A stretch of 45,886 nucleotides of DNA from Gluconobacter kondonii (GCF_002723995.1 NZ_BEWP01000016.1:1-45886); one strand, 5' to 3'; positions 32,535-41,007 are shown, numbered from the stretch's first letter. Notes: generated by a model from the sequence alone, not told the origin. A program made the numbers and translations.

Positions 32535-34079
32535 ATGGCCCAGAACGATACGCAGATCCCTGCCCTCGCGGACGTCTTCCAGAGCCTGGAGCGTGTGCGG
32601 CCCCAACTTGAGAAGGATGCGCCCCAACTGGCCGGGCAGATCACCCTGCTTGCCCAGAAGCATCAGGATCCGGACCTTGCGGCCAATGAGCGGTTTCGGA
32701 CCAACGTGGCCTATGTGCTTCAGGACGCCGAGCGTCTGGTCGGACCGGTTCTGCCGCAGGAGAATGGGTTGCGCGAGGAAATGACACAGCGCGCCATGAT
32801 CGTACCGGGCCTGACGTCAGAAACCCTCAAAGACTTTATGAAACAGACGCCAGACCTCATGGAACAGCGGCTGGTGGACACGGTGCGCTCCGTCTCGGAG
32901 CGGGTCGCCTCCATGGGTGCCGACCAGCAGGGCAATCCGGAGATTGATGAGGTTCTCCACTCTCTGTCGGACCGCGTTGCCAATGCCGCACGGTTCTCAA
33001 CGCACGACCCCGACGCGCAGGCCGTTACACAGGACGAACAGGTAGACGTCAGACCCGTGGAACCGGCCTCCGAGTTTGATGGCAGCCCTGAGCCACCACC
33101 TTTCGATGATATTCCGGACGCCCCTGAGCCAGAGGATAGTGAGGATCCACGCGTGCAAGAGGGTGAAACCCCAACTCATCCGTCGGGAGAGAACGCTGAT
33201 CCACGGATGCACGCTTCTCCTGGCGGCGGGGAGCCGGGAGCAGACCAGCCACAGGCCCAACGCCCTGAGCGACCGGTAAACGCTGGCGCAACCGAGAACA
33301 AGAAGGCAGCACGAGAGGCATCGAGCAAAGCTGATACCGGAGCTAAAGCGCAGAATGGACCTGGGCCGGCGAAGGAGGAGGCGAAAACCCCTGAACAGGA
33401 AGCCGATGAGAAGGTCGTTTATCAGGTGCGCGGCCCGGGTCTCTTTACCCGTCTCGCACAGGCCATCCGTCCTGAGGTCGTGCAGCAGACCGCCACGCCC
33501 GGGTCTAACTGGATGGCCAAGGCCCAGACGATGAATGCGGCCCACGGGCAGCAGGCCGACGCCAACCATCTGGATCAGACCGAGGCTCTCGGCCTGAAGG
33601 CGCAGAGCGCTCTGGAAGCCGTGCAGAATACTCCGGCGTCTTCGGTCATGCGGGAAATCGCTGAGGCCGCGAAATCCGAACCAAACGGCATGGATGGTGT
33701 GTTGAGCGAAATGCGGCCGGGAGGTCGGCATGAAGGCCTCCAATCGCGATTTCAAGCCGAGCGGAGCACCAATCAGGCGTTCGCAGCGCAACTGAAGGAA
33801 GCGGGTGAAGCGGTTGCGGCCTACGGCGCTCATCGTGAGAAAGCTGCCGATATTGGGGTGCAGCGAGGAACAGAGGCTCAGGTCGAGCAGCGCTTCAACG
33901 GCCTGGACAGCAAGATTGGCGAACTCGCCAAGGGGGTGCCGGGAAAGGAAGCCGGGACGAGCATGGTCGAAGATCTCTCCGAGAAGGCCCGTGAGCTGGT
34001 GAAAAAGGCGGTTGAGGCCGTCGCCTCTGTTTTCCGGCCGTCCCCTTCTGCGTCAGCCAGTGCAAGTCCGGGACTATAA
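32535..34079 (+). CDS. Large acidic low-complexity protein between TraW-like and DotA
   Basis: 514 residues from ATG 32535, one base after the preceding stop (GGAGG upstream). The N-terminal 170 residues are helical (VRPQLEKDAPQLAGQITLLAQ...). A central Pro/Glu/Asp-rich disordered part lies at about 175-310, with a C-terminal helical part from about 340 to the end. There is no signal peptide, so cytoplasmic. It occupies the traX position of IncI systems but has no membrane segments, so I do not assign TraX. Confidence 0.75.
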   Translation: MAQNDTQIPALADVFQSLERVRPQLEKDAPQLAGQITLLAQKHQDPDLAANERFRTNVAYVLQDAERLVGPVLPQENGLREEMTQRAMIVPGLTSETLKDFMKQTPDLMEQRLVDTVRSVSERVASMGADQQGNPEIDEVLHSLSDRVANAARFSTHDPDAQAVTQDEQVDVRPVEPASEFDGSPEPPPFDDIPDAPEPEDSEDPRVQEGETPTHPSGENADPRMHASPGGGEPGADQPQAQRPERPVNAGATENKKAAREASSKADTGAKAQNGPGPAKEEAKTPEQEADEKVVYQVRGPGLFTRLAQAIRPEVVQQTATPGSNWMAKAQTMNAAHGQQADANHLDQTEALGLKAQSALEAVQNTPASSVMREIAEAAKSEPNGMDGVLSEMRPGGRHEGLQSRFQAERSTNQAFAAQLKEAGEAVAAYGAHREKAADIGVQRGTEAQVEQRFNGLDSKIGELAKGVPGKEAGTSMVEDLSEKARELVKKAVEAVASVFRPSPSASASASPGL

Positions 34080-34082
34080 GTG

Positions 34083-36419
34083 ATGACTTCTTTCAGACAG
34101 TTCAGAAACACGGGTAGGGCGCTCTGCGCCCTGCCCACCTTACTCGCAACAGGGATGGCTCACGCACAATCTGTTACAGGTAACTCGACGTCAGGAAACT
34201 CGACCTATGGCGTGACCTGGAACATGCTCGATCCCGGTGATGACTGGGCCGCGACCATGATCAAGTCGGTCTTTCCGGTCTTTGGATCGTCCTCTACGTC
34301 CACCGGCACAGAGGCCACGGTCATCGGGACCATGCTGGGCGATCTGTCCGGCTTCGTCATGGCGCTGGCCATGGCCTTTGTCTCTTACGTCATGATGATG
34401 AACATGCACCGCTCGGCCGAGACGTCGAAGGTGCTTGGATCGAATCAGACTTCCATGAGTATCGTACGTATGGCCTTTGGCGCCATCATGATGCTTCCGG
34501 TCGCAGGCGGTTTCAGTGCGGGGCAGGCGGCGTTCGTTCAGGGTTCGCTCTGGGGTGTCGGCATGGCGAAGACGGTTTATTCGTCCGCCGTTCAGGCGAT
34601 TGGTCCGGACGGAAAAACCATCGCACAGCCCATGGTGCCGGGGACAAAAACCATTGTAGCGGGTTTGATCGGCAACGAAATGTGCCGGGATCTGGTCAAT
34701 CTGGCCTCGTCCAATTCCAGCCTTGTGCCGGCACCAACGGGTCAACGCGTCTGGGCTGTTCCTGGGGCGGATGTTGGTGTCATCACCTATCCTTATCAGA
34801 TGACGACTGGGGACGGTCAGCCAGTTTGTGGCTCTGTGACCATTCAGGCTCCTCGGAGCGCGACCAAAGTTCTGGGAATTACTGTGGATACGGCTGCCAT
34901 GCAGCAGCAGATCCTTGATAGCGTTCTCGTCGGTGAGATCCGGCCGCAGGTCCAGCAGGTGGCAACCCAGTTCTGGCAGACCAAGAAGTCCTCCAGTCTG
35001 GCACCGCTCGTGACCCTTATGACGCAGGCGACCAATGACTACACCACCAAGCTGACCGCCAAGGCTGCCAGTATCCGCCAGCAGGTTCAGGCCGCCGTGA
35101 TGCAGCGGAGCACAAGCTTTCAGGCGTGGGACAGTGGTACGAACGGCAGTGCTGCCAATACCAAGAACCGGCTTGATAGCCTCGGCTGGACGGGCGCAGG
35201 GGCCTATTATCTTGAGTTCGCTCGTCTCAATGGCGAGACCATGTCTTTGATGGCATCGACCCCGAGTGTCAGCGCACCCACCTATGTGGGCCTGGGCGAA
35301 GACCTGCATGGGGATATTGCGCCCCTGATGCAGTCCACGGGCGCGCTTTTGGCCAACATCTCCAACATGGTCGCGACGCAGGATGGCATGAATGCGCCAG
35401 GGGGCAGCAGCGACCTTTATACTGGCGTCACACCAACCGGCGACGGCGCAGGCATCCTGTCTCGGGTCGCGCTGTCTTTGCATCTGAGTGACTACACACT
35501 TCAGACGGTCATGGCGTTCATCGAGCCCTCTGGTGCTGAAGGCTACTGGACGGATCCGTTCGGAAACCTCATGGGATTAGGGAACTGGATGGTCACCACA
35601 GCCCTTCTGGTCATGGCGTCCGCAGCGCTTCTCAGCTCGGACGCTGGATCTGCGGTGACGGCGGCGGGTGCAGCCCTGACGGGAAATTTTGCGGGAGCTG
35701 CCGGTATCGGTGTGGGACACGTCGTTGTGCAGTTTCTCAGCACGCCAATCCTCACAGGCGCAATGGCGCTTCTGCTTCCAGGCCTTACACTCGCGTTCGT
35801 GCTGCCGATGATCCCCTGGGTGATGTGGATGGCTGGCGTTGCTGGCTGGCTTATTCTTGTGTGCGAAGGCGTGATTGCAGTTCCGCTCTGGATGCTGGCC
35901 CACATGACAATGTCCGGAGAAGGTCTGCATGGGCACGCGAAAGCAGGATATGCCCTGATTTTCAACGTCCTTTTCCGACCAACCCTGATGCTGTTCGGGC
36001 TTTTCCTCGGCTACTTCGTGTTTGATGCCATGTCCTGGCTGATCCACCAGACATTCGGTGTGGCAGCAGGGTTTGTGCTTTCGCATGGCTGGATCGTGAC
36101 CAATCTTATTGGCGTCGTCGTCATGCTCGGCATGTATGTCACAGTTCACATCACGCTTGCTCTCATGTGCTTCCGGCTGATTGCGATCCTGCCAGAGCGT
36201 GTTCCTGCCATGATTGGCTTCCATGAAGGGAGCCGCGTCGATCTGGATCAGTTTTCTAAGGATGCTGCGGTAATCGGTATGGCCGGTACTTTGAAAGGAA
36301 TTGAAAGTTCGCTTGCACCTTCTAAAAAAGGTGAGACGGCAGGTAACTCGAAAAACGGTGGCGCATTGACAAAACAAGGCTCTAACTTGGTAGATACAAC
36401 GTTAAGCCGTACCACATGA
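34083..36419 (+). CDS. dotA: Polytopic membrane protein DotA/TraY
   Basis: 778 residues from ATG 34083 (a GTG at 34080 is in frame). An N-terminal signal-like segment ends near AHAQ. A membrane segment 'GFVMALAMAFVSYVMMMNMH' is followed by a large periplasmic domain, then at least five hydrophobic segments in the last 300 residues, e.g. 'MALLLPGLTLAFVLPMIPWVMWMAGVAGWLILVCEGVIAVPLWMLAHM'. 'PWVMWMAGVAGWLILVCEGVIAVPLWMLAHM...EGLHGHAKAGY' is the DotA/TraY signature. Length is close to TraY (about 745). Ends with ATGA overlap to the next gene. Confidence 0.92.
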   Translation: MTSFRQFRNTGRALCALPTLLATGMAHAQSVTGNSTSGNSTYGVTWNMLDPGDDWAATMIKSVFPVFGSSSTSTGTEATVIGTMLGDLSGFVMALAMAFVSYVMMMNMHRSAETSKVLGSNQTSMSIVRMAFGAIMMLPVAGGFSAGQAAFVQGSLWGVGMAKTVYSSAVQAIGPDGKTIAQPMVPGTKTIVAGLIGNEMCRDLVNLASSNSSLVPAPTGQRVWAVPGADVGVITYPYQMTTGDGQPVCGSVTIQAPRSATKVLGITVDTAAMQQQILDSVLVGEIRPQVQQVATQFWQTKKSSSLAPLVTLMTQATNDYTTKLTAKAASIRQQVQAAVMQRSTSFQAWDSGTNGSAANTKNRLDSLGWTGAGAYYLEFARLNGETMSLMASTPSVSAPTYVGLGEDLHGDIAPLMQSTGALLANISNMVATQDGMNAPGGSSDLYTGVTPTGDGAGILSRVALSLHLSDYTLQTVMAFIEPSGAEGYWTDPFGNLMGLGNWMVTTALLVMASAALLSSDAGSAVTAAGAALTGNFAGAAGIGVGHVVVQFLSTPILTGAMALLLPGLTLAFVLPMIPWVMWMAGVAGWLILVCEGVIAVPLWMLAHMTMSGEGLHGHAKAGYALIFNVLFRPTLMLFGLFLGYFVFDAMSWLIHQTFGVAAGFVLSHGWIVTNLIGVVVMLGMYVTVHITLALMCFRLIAILPERVPAMIGFHEGSRVDLDQFSKDAAVIGMAGTLKGIESSLAPSKKGETAGNSKNGGALTKQGSNLVDTTLSRTT

Positions 36420-36850
36420 GGTCTGAAATGTTTGGCAATGATGGAATGAGTGGATGGGCCGGGTACATGCTTGGCCAAATGTCTGCCGATTCCACGCGTC
36501 GCCGACGTGAGGTGGTGGACAATCTACTGCGTCGTCCTTCTGAGAGCTGGCAGGACAAGTACGCAGTTCTGGTAGCCAAAGCGCAGGAGTTCCTCGACCA
36601 TATCAAGTGGCAAGAAGGGATTATGAAAGAGCGTAAGGATCAGATTGCGTCTCTTGAGGCAGATCTGGTCCAGGTGCGCTCTGATTTGGAGCGTCAGCAG
36701 TCTTTAACAAACCAGTGGAAAGATTTTGGCGATAAGTCGGAGGCTAACTACGACGAGCTGAAGGCCTGGGCAGATAAAGCCGAGGCTTCGCTTAAACAAT
36801 ATCGCTCCCTCTACGGTCCTCTTCCAGACGCTCCAAAAAGCAGCTCTTAG
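36416..36850 (+). CDS. Coiled-coil protein downstream of DotA
   Basis: 144 residues; start ATG overlaps the DotA stop. No signal peptide. Residues about 45-125 are strongly heptad-like (EKQDQIASLEADLVQVRSDLERQQSLTNQWKDFGDKSE type). The gene's last codon and stop lie within the CTTAGTCGCA element of the next leader. Not recognised; a structural or scaffold role is only a guess. Confidence 0.72.
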   Translation: MRSEMFGNDGMSGWAGYMLGQMSADSTRRRREVVDNLLRRPSESWQDKYAVLVAKAQEFLDHIKWQEGIMKERKDQIASLEADLVQVRSDLERQQSLTNQWKDFGDKSEANYDELKAWADKAEASLKQYRSLYGPLPDAPKSSS

Positions 36851-36896
36851 TCGCATCTCAGCCCAATAGGGTCTCCTTAATTCTTCAGGAGACCCT
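36846..36896 (+). promoter_or_regulatory. Leader element before DsbC-like gene: variant AGTCGCAT plus perfect hairpin
   Basis: CTTAGTCGCATC (36846-36857) lacks the internal GA of the consensus and overlaps the upstream stop codon TAG. Eleven bases later AGGGTCTCCT (36868-36877) pairs perfectly with AGGAGACCCT (36887-36896) across nine bases. AGGAG in the 3' arm is the ribosome site 7 bases before the ATG at 36899. Confidence 0.78.
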
Positions 36897-36898
36897 TT

Positions 36899-37912
36899 AT
36901 GCGTTCTCGTACTTCTCATTATCTCGCCGCATCGCTGTTCCTGGCAGCGCCGGCAATGGCGCAGACCCAATGCGCTGTTCCTTCCCCGCCTGTCCCAACG
37001 TCCGCACCTCAAAAAACCGCTCCGCTCGGGCCTCAGCCGACTGACGCGATCCAGCGGCTGGTGCAGGCAGGCAGCGAGATCCTGTGGGCAGAGCCACAGC
37101 ACGGCCTCCAGACTGGCGTTGCTCACGGCGATAACCAGCTTCTGGTATTCTTCACGCCTGAAAATCACAGCTTCATCATTGGCGGAACACTCATTCCCGT
37201 CCCCTATGACCGTCTTCATGAGCTGATGGGCAAGCGGGCGACAGATCTGGAGGTCTGGCATGGCACCAGGGGCATGTTTGTGCGTAACGGCGACCGCTTC
37301 CAGGTAGTTTATGCGACGCCAGACGGTCAGGCCGCGATCGCCGGCACGGTGTGGGACACCGCAGGCAAAAACATCACAAGACAGCAGATCCGCTACATTC
37401 CAGGGGCCGTTCCCACAGTTCGGATCGACGTCCCGGGAGGCGGAAAGGCCTCCGCCGGTTCGTTGTCCGAGCAGATCTATGCTGGAGTGATCGGCCAGAA
37501 GGGTGCGCCGGAAGTGATCATGTTTATTGATCCGCGCTGCACGTTCTCGATCCGCGCCATGCAGCTCCTTCAGCCTGCCGTTGATAGCGGCAAGCTGCGT
37601 CTGAGGGTCGTGCCGCTTTCGCTCCTGGACTACGAGGATGGCGGCGCAAGTACGCGTTACGCCAAGGCTATGACCTCGCTGCCAGCGGATGCTAGCATGG
37701 TTCAGGCCTGGACGTCTGGCGGCCTCTCGAATGTGCTGGATCAACCGTCTCCAGAAGCGCAGTCCCGACTTGATGCCAATATGGCAGCCGCTAAAGCGGT
37801 GTCGCTGACAGGCACACCGACCTTTTTCTGGAAGCATCATGATGGATCTCTGGGACGTCTCGACGGGGTGCCACCCGACCTGAACAAGTTCCTGATGGAT
37901 GTCAGCCAGTGA
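36899..37912 (+). CDS. DsbC/DsbG-like periplasmic protein with altered active site (TrbB-like)
   Basis: 337 residues with a signal peptide (cleavage near AMA-QTQ). The N-terminal part resembles a DsbC dimerisation domain, followed by a thioredoxin fold: 'EVIMFIDPRCTFSIRAMQLL' then the cis-Pro loop 'LTGTPTFFWK'. The active-site CxxC is CTFS, so the second Cys is missing at 217. A remaining Cys214 could still form mixed disulfides. IncI plasmids encode a DsbC-like TrbB, so a folding or assembly role for transfer proteins is likely. Overlaps the next gene by 4 bases. Confidence 0.85.
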   Translation: MRSRTSHYLAASLFLAAPAMAQTQCAVPSPPVPTSAPQKTAPLGPQPTDAIQRLVQAGSEILWAEPQHGLQTGVAHGDNQLLVFFTPENHSFIIGGTLIPVPYDRLHELMGKRATDLEVWHGTRGMFVRNGDRFQVVYATPDGQAAIAGTVWDTAGKNITRQQIRYIPGAVPTVRIDVPGGGKASAGSLSEQIYAGVIGQKGAPEVIMFIDPRCTFSIRAMQLLQPAVDSGKLRLRVVPLSLLDYEDGGASTRYAKAMTSLPADASMVQAWTSGGLSNVLDQPSPEAQSRLDANMAAAKAVSLTGTPTFFWKHHDGSLGRLDGVPPDLNKFLMDVSQ

Positions 37913-38436
37913 GCGGGGCGAACGAAAAGAAGGGAGTCTTGGCCAAGACAGGCCGGGCAGCCCGGTTTGTTGTAGGCTCTCCATCCGTCGCAGTCGGCGC
38001 CACGAGTATTCGGGATGGCTACAGTCTGCTTCGGACACTGTGGGGCATTGTCCGGAGAAAGCCTGAAGCGGAAGACGGGTTTCGCGTTGATGATTCGGGC
38101 CGCATCGACATTGTTGCGACGGCAGAAGTGTACGATGTCAGTCCGGCAGCGGTAGAGATCTATCTCCAGAACCAACAAGCAAGGACGTATCAACGCGCCT
38201 GGGCCGCGGCTCTCATCGGGGCTTGCCTTCTCGTAGCGTGGATCATTGTCGGCCTCAGCGGGTCATGGTGGAGCCAGACGCTTGTGACCGCGATCGAGAT
38301 GATGCCGTTCTGGTTCGCTCTGGGGCTCTATATTCTGCAGAATGGGTGGATGAACTGGCAGTTTCGTCAGCGGAGGAAGGCTGGGATGCTGGCCTATATC
38401 AGAGAGGCCGATACCCTCTTCCCTAAACGGTCCTGA
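37909..38436 (+). CDS. Unknown membrane protein with two C-terminal segments
   Basis: 175 residues; GTG start overlapping the preceding stop (GTGA). The N-terminal 90 residues are hydrophilic and basic. Then come 'AWAAALIGACLLVAWIIVGLSG' and 'IEMMPFWFALGLYILQNGWMNW', and a basic tail. Last gene of the plus-strand tra block, followed 7 bases later by a strong terminator. Not recognised. Confidence 0.75.
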   Translation: MSGANEKKGVLAKTGRAARFVVGSPSVAVGATSIRDGYSLLRTLWGIVRRKPEAEDGFRVDDSGRIDIVATAEVYDVSPAAVEIYLQNQQARTYQRAWAAALIGACLLVAWIIVGLSGSWWSQTLVTAIEMMPFWFALGLYILQNGWMNWQFRQRRKAGMLAYIREADTLFPKRS

Positions 38437-38442
38437 AACAGG

Positions 38443-38471
38443 AAGCGGCCCAAGAGGGCCGCTTTTCTTTT
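38443..38471 (+). terminator. Intrinsic terminator ending the DotA-DsbC block
   Basis: AAGCGGCCC (38443-38451) pairs perfectly with GGGCCGCTT (38456-38464) over a 4-base loop, followed by TTCTTTT. Nine GC-rich pairs plus a T tract on the plus strand is a strong Rho-independent terminator. On the minus strand the stem is not followed by T, so it acts mainly on the plus transcript. Confidence 0.88.
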
Positions 38472-38769
38472 AGAAGGTTCCGGGTGGGTGCGTGGAGTTG
38501 TTGTTGGGACCACCAACGGCCCAGGCCGCGTGCTCGTAGTCTTCACGGCCTCCCGCATTGCGGGGATCTTCCACCTTTACGATATGACCTTGCCGATCAT
38601 AGACGGGGGGCGCCCAGACCGCTCTGGCTGATCCATAGGCCGCGCCCGGCTCATAGCGAGCATGTTTGAGCGGCGGGGGTTTCGGGCCGTGACCATGATC
38701 GGCCGAGACGTTGCCAGAGCAAGCCGCCAAAGCGAGAAAGGTGATTACAGGGAGGAAATTTAATTTCAT
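38470..38769 (-). CDS. Small lipoprotein, His/Pro-rich
   Basis: 99 residues with a lipoprotein signal (lipobox LAAC, Cys at 17). The mature N-terminus is 'SADHGHGPKPPPLKHARYEP', followed by Gly/Asn-rich tail ending PPGTF. Its start is preceded by an AGTCGCAGAT leader with a stem covering part of the ribosome site. Small outer-membrane lipoproteins of this kind (VirB7-like) often stabilise T4SS cores; that is only an analogy. Convergent with the plus block across the terminator. Confidence 0.72.
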   Translation of the reverse strand: MKLNFLPVITFLALAACSGNVSADHGHGPKPPPLKHARYEPGAAYGSARAVWAPPVYDRQGHIVKVEDPRNAGGREDYEHAAWAVGGPNNNSTHPPGTF

Positions 38770-38772
38770 TGA

Positions 38773-38823
38773 CCAGTCTCCGTTTCGATATCACGAAGAC
38801 TGGCACGACCATCTGCGACTAAG
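38773..38823 (-). promoter_or_regulatory. Leader element of the small lipoprotein: AGTCGCAGAT plus nested hairpin
   Basis: CTTAGTCGCAGAT (38811-38823, minus sense), then 7 bases later AGACTGG/CCAGTCT (38797-38803 and 38773-38779). This 7-bp stem encloses an inner TTCG/CGAA stem. The GGAG ribosome site overlaps the 3' arm. Upstream, the end of the 38838 gene can form AAAGCC/GGCTTT or AAGACG/CGTCTT, two overlapping alternatives. Confidence 0.65.
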
Positions 38824-38837
38824 ACGAGAAAGCCGTC

Positions 38838-39185
38838 TTAGGCTTTAAAATCGAGTGCTGATTCCTTATGCGCGACACAGAACTCTCCGGCTCTGTCAGC
38901 TTCAAATGCACTGAATTTCTTCAGACACTCGCTCTTGAGTTCGAGAAATACGGTATCTAAGGAATCTAGACTTCTGAGCTTACGCACGTGGCTCTCGCAC
39001 TCTTCGACTTGACTAACGTAGTCGTTTATCAAAGTAGACGAGGTAAAGGTCATTCCAGAAATTATGGCGAGAGTGTGAATAATACTATCAACACAAGATT
39101 GTGTTCGAGCGCAAAAGGATAATGCATCGAAGCTATTTAGTAGAGAATCTGACTGCTTATTCTCTTGCCGTACAACCGAACCCAT
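38838..39185 (-). CDS. Unknown small protein, AT-rich
   Basis: 115 residues at most; start uncertain (no convincing ribosome site). Hydrophilic helical protein with several cysteines (C27, C32 and others) and one moderately hydrophobic stretch 'IIHTLAIISGMTF'. Composition is more AT-rich than neighbours. It reads toward the small lipoprotein gene. Not recognised. Confidence 0.45.
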   Translation of the reverse strand: MGSVVRQENKQSDSLLNSFDALSFCARTQSCVDSIIHTLAIISGMTFTSSTLINDYVSQVEECESHVRKLRSLDSLDTVFLELKSECLKKFSAFEADRAGEFCVAHKESALDFKA

Positions 39186-39759
39186 CCGACACCTTTACAA
39201 CTACTAGACGAACCCGAGGCCAGATCGTACCAGAGCTCTGGATACAGTCTCTTTATGGACTTTATCTGCTCTCTCTTCCTTTTCGCTCTAGCACGGGCTC
39301 ACGCAAAGAAAAAAGGTTTCCTTAACGAATTGTGAAAAAAAATTACGGAAGGCCGCTTTTGTTCTCATCACTCCCTTGCGGGCGTGGAACAGACTCATGT
39401 TACAGATGAAAGTCGCAGATCCTTGTGGCGATATCTCAGCGGCCGGGAGACTCTGAAAAGGGCCTTTCTTTCTCGCTACAGGAGAAGCATAAAGGCAAAT
39501 CGCCTATTTGGGCTTGAAGAAGGAATTGTTTGAGTGAGTTAGCCAGAGCCCAGATACGTTTAAGGCCCCGCTTTCACGAGGCCCTAGAACGTAGTCCCAT
39601 CGGTCGCCAAACCGATTGAACTGGATTGAAATTTCACCAACTGATTTTTCAATCCTACATTTCAGCTTCGAATGCAAGAGTTTCTTGCAAACGGGAGGGG
39701 CTTGTTTGAAGGGTTGGAGAGCAGGGCTTCGGAAATCCCGAAATCCTGAGAAGTTTTCC
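39186..39759. other. Non-coding region upstream of repC with an AGTCGCAGAT copy
   Basis: About 570 bases without a supportable gene. It contains an exact AGTCGCAGAT (39411-39420, plus) and, 60 bases on, an AGGAGA followed by ATA rather than ATG (39480-39492), possibly a decayed start. Several short inverted repeats are present. In repABC plasmids the region before repC usually encodes a small antisense RNA that limits copy number, so such an RNA on the minus strand is a fair candidate here, not shown. Confidence 0.55.
39623..39655. repeat. Inverted repeat GGATTGAAA/TTTCAATCC upstream of repC
   Basis: A perfect 9-bp stem with a 15-base loop, 105 bases before the repC ATG. Candidate element of the replication control region (antisense RNA stem or leader structure). 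Confidence 0.55.
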
Positions 39760-41004
39760 ATGACCTATTCTCTTTCGCATGACCCCCATCAGGCTGGGGT
39801 GAGACGCATCACTCCGGCCATGATTCTGGCTGAAATGCAGTGTGAGGCCCTGCCCCGCAGCGGTGCCACCAAGGCTCAGATCCTCAGCGCGTTGCATACG
39901 GAGCCCCGGGCGCTTGGCCTTCAGCCGCGCCAGTCCGATCTGCTGGGCTTTCTGATCAGCCGCACCAAGCCGGTGGATTGGGAAGATGACAATCTTACCA
40001 TCTGTTCTGTACGCAATCGCGACATCTGCGAGCGCTTTGGGATCGAGAGATCCACGGTCAAGCGCTGGCTACGTGGCCTCAGCGAATTAGGCTGGATCAT
40101 CATGCGCGATAGTCCGAACCAGCAGCGCTGGTTGCGACGCGAGGGCCGCAATGGTGCGATCCTTGAAGGGTACGGGTTCGATCTGTCGCCGCTGTCTCGG
40201 CGCTATGATGAAATGCTCCAACGCGTCGAGGCCTTCAGAGAGCGGGAACGCGAAGGAAAACGGCTGCACAAGCGCGCGATGGTCTTAGGCCGCCGCATTA
40301 CGGCCCTTTGTGCTACGGCCTTGGAGACAACCGCTGACAAGCCGACAGTCATGAGCATCCAGCAGAACGGGCATCAGCTCCTGGCGCTGCGTGGCACTGA
40401 CCACGATCTGGACATCCTGTCGCCGCTGGTTGAGCAGATGGAGGGTTTGGTCGAGCGTCTGGAGGCTATGATTGCTGGGGCTGACCCTGTGGAAATGGAC
40501 CCCATGGGGCCCACTGATGGACCCCGCAATACTGATACAAACCCAAATACTATAACTAAAGTTACTGTAAGCGGAGCCGGCTACGCCGGCGTTGACATAG
40601 AGGAAGAAGTAGTTGGGTCTGACAGTGCCTCCCGTTTCAAGGCCTCACCGCTTCGGGGCTTTAAGGCCGGACCGAACTTCCTTCTTCAGCTCGTCCCGGA
40701 TCTGCGCGATCTCTGCTCCAGTAGTCGCCCACATGAGGCCGAGCTGATCGAGGCCGTCGAGATGCTGACAGGTTCTCTGGGAATTTCCTCTCATGCCTGG
40801 CGTCAGGCGTGCAGCGTCATGGGCCGATACGAGGCCGCCGTCGCCGTCTGTGTGATTTCCGCGAAGTCCCGAAAAGGGAAAGTGCGGTCCGCTGGTGGCC
40901 TGCTTCGGGCCATGATCGAACGCCACCTGGACGGAACGCTTGCTCTGGACCGGACCCTCTATGGGCTGGCCTCGGATCTTTCGACCGACCGAACCTACCA
41001 TTGA
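39760..41004 (+). CDS. repC: Replication initiator RepC (repABC type)
   Basis: 414 residues from ATG 39760. The N-terminal half has the RepC pattern: 'LLGFLISRTKPVDW', then a winged-helix 'RDICERFGIERSTVKRWLRGLSELGWIIMRDSPNQQRWLRREG' and 'GFDLSPLSRRYDEM'. The C-terminal half resumes after a variable, AT-rich linker (about 245-300) with 'LVPDLRDLCSS' and 'AVAVCVISAKSRKGKVRSAGGLLRAMIERH'. RepC is the initiator and its own coding region usually contains the origin. No repA or repB is visible upstream, unusual for this family. Confidence 0.9.
   Translation: MTYSLSHDPHQAGVRRITPAMILAEMQCEALPRSGATKAQILSALHTEPRALGLQPRQSDLLGFLISRTKPVDWEDDNLTICSVRNRDICERFGIERSTVKRWLRGLSELGWIIMRDSPNQQRWLRREGRNGAILEGYGFDLSPLSRRYDEMLQRVEAFREREREGKRLHKRAMVLGRRITALCATALETTADKPTVMSIQQNGHQLLALRGTDHDLDILSPLVEQMEGLVERLEAMIAGADPVEMDPMGPTDGPRNTDTNPNTITKVTVSGAGYAGVDIEEEVVGSDSASRFKASPLRGFKAGPNFLLQLVPDLRDLCSSSRPHEAELIEAVEMLTGSLGISSHAWRQACSVMGRYEAAVAVCVISAKSRKGKVRSAGGLLRAMIERHLDGTLALDRTLYGLASDLSTDRTYH
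40528..40590. other. AT-rich patch inside repC, candidate replication origin
   Basis: The bases from about 40528 to 40570 are clearly AT-rich within a GC-rich gene, with repeated AATACT, followed by a GCCGG-CTACG-CCGGC hairpin (40576-40590). In repABC plasmids oriV maps to an AT-rich segment in the middle of repC. Position and composition fit; no experimental or homology evidence. Confidence 0.5.
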
Positions 41005-41007
41005 TGC

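Noticed and set aside
31307-32644. A 445-codon minus-strand frame opposite the TraW-like gene
   Set aside because: No ribosome site or domain, low-quality composition, and it covers a coupled gene pair.
39504-39761. An 85-codon minus-strand frame before repC
   Set aside because: No ribosome site or family features; the stretch is better explained as leader/control region.
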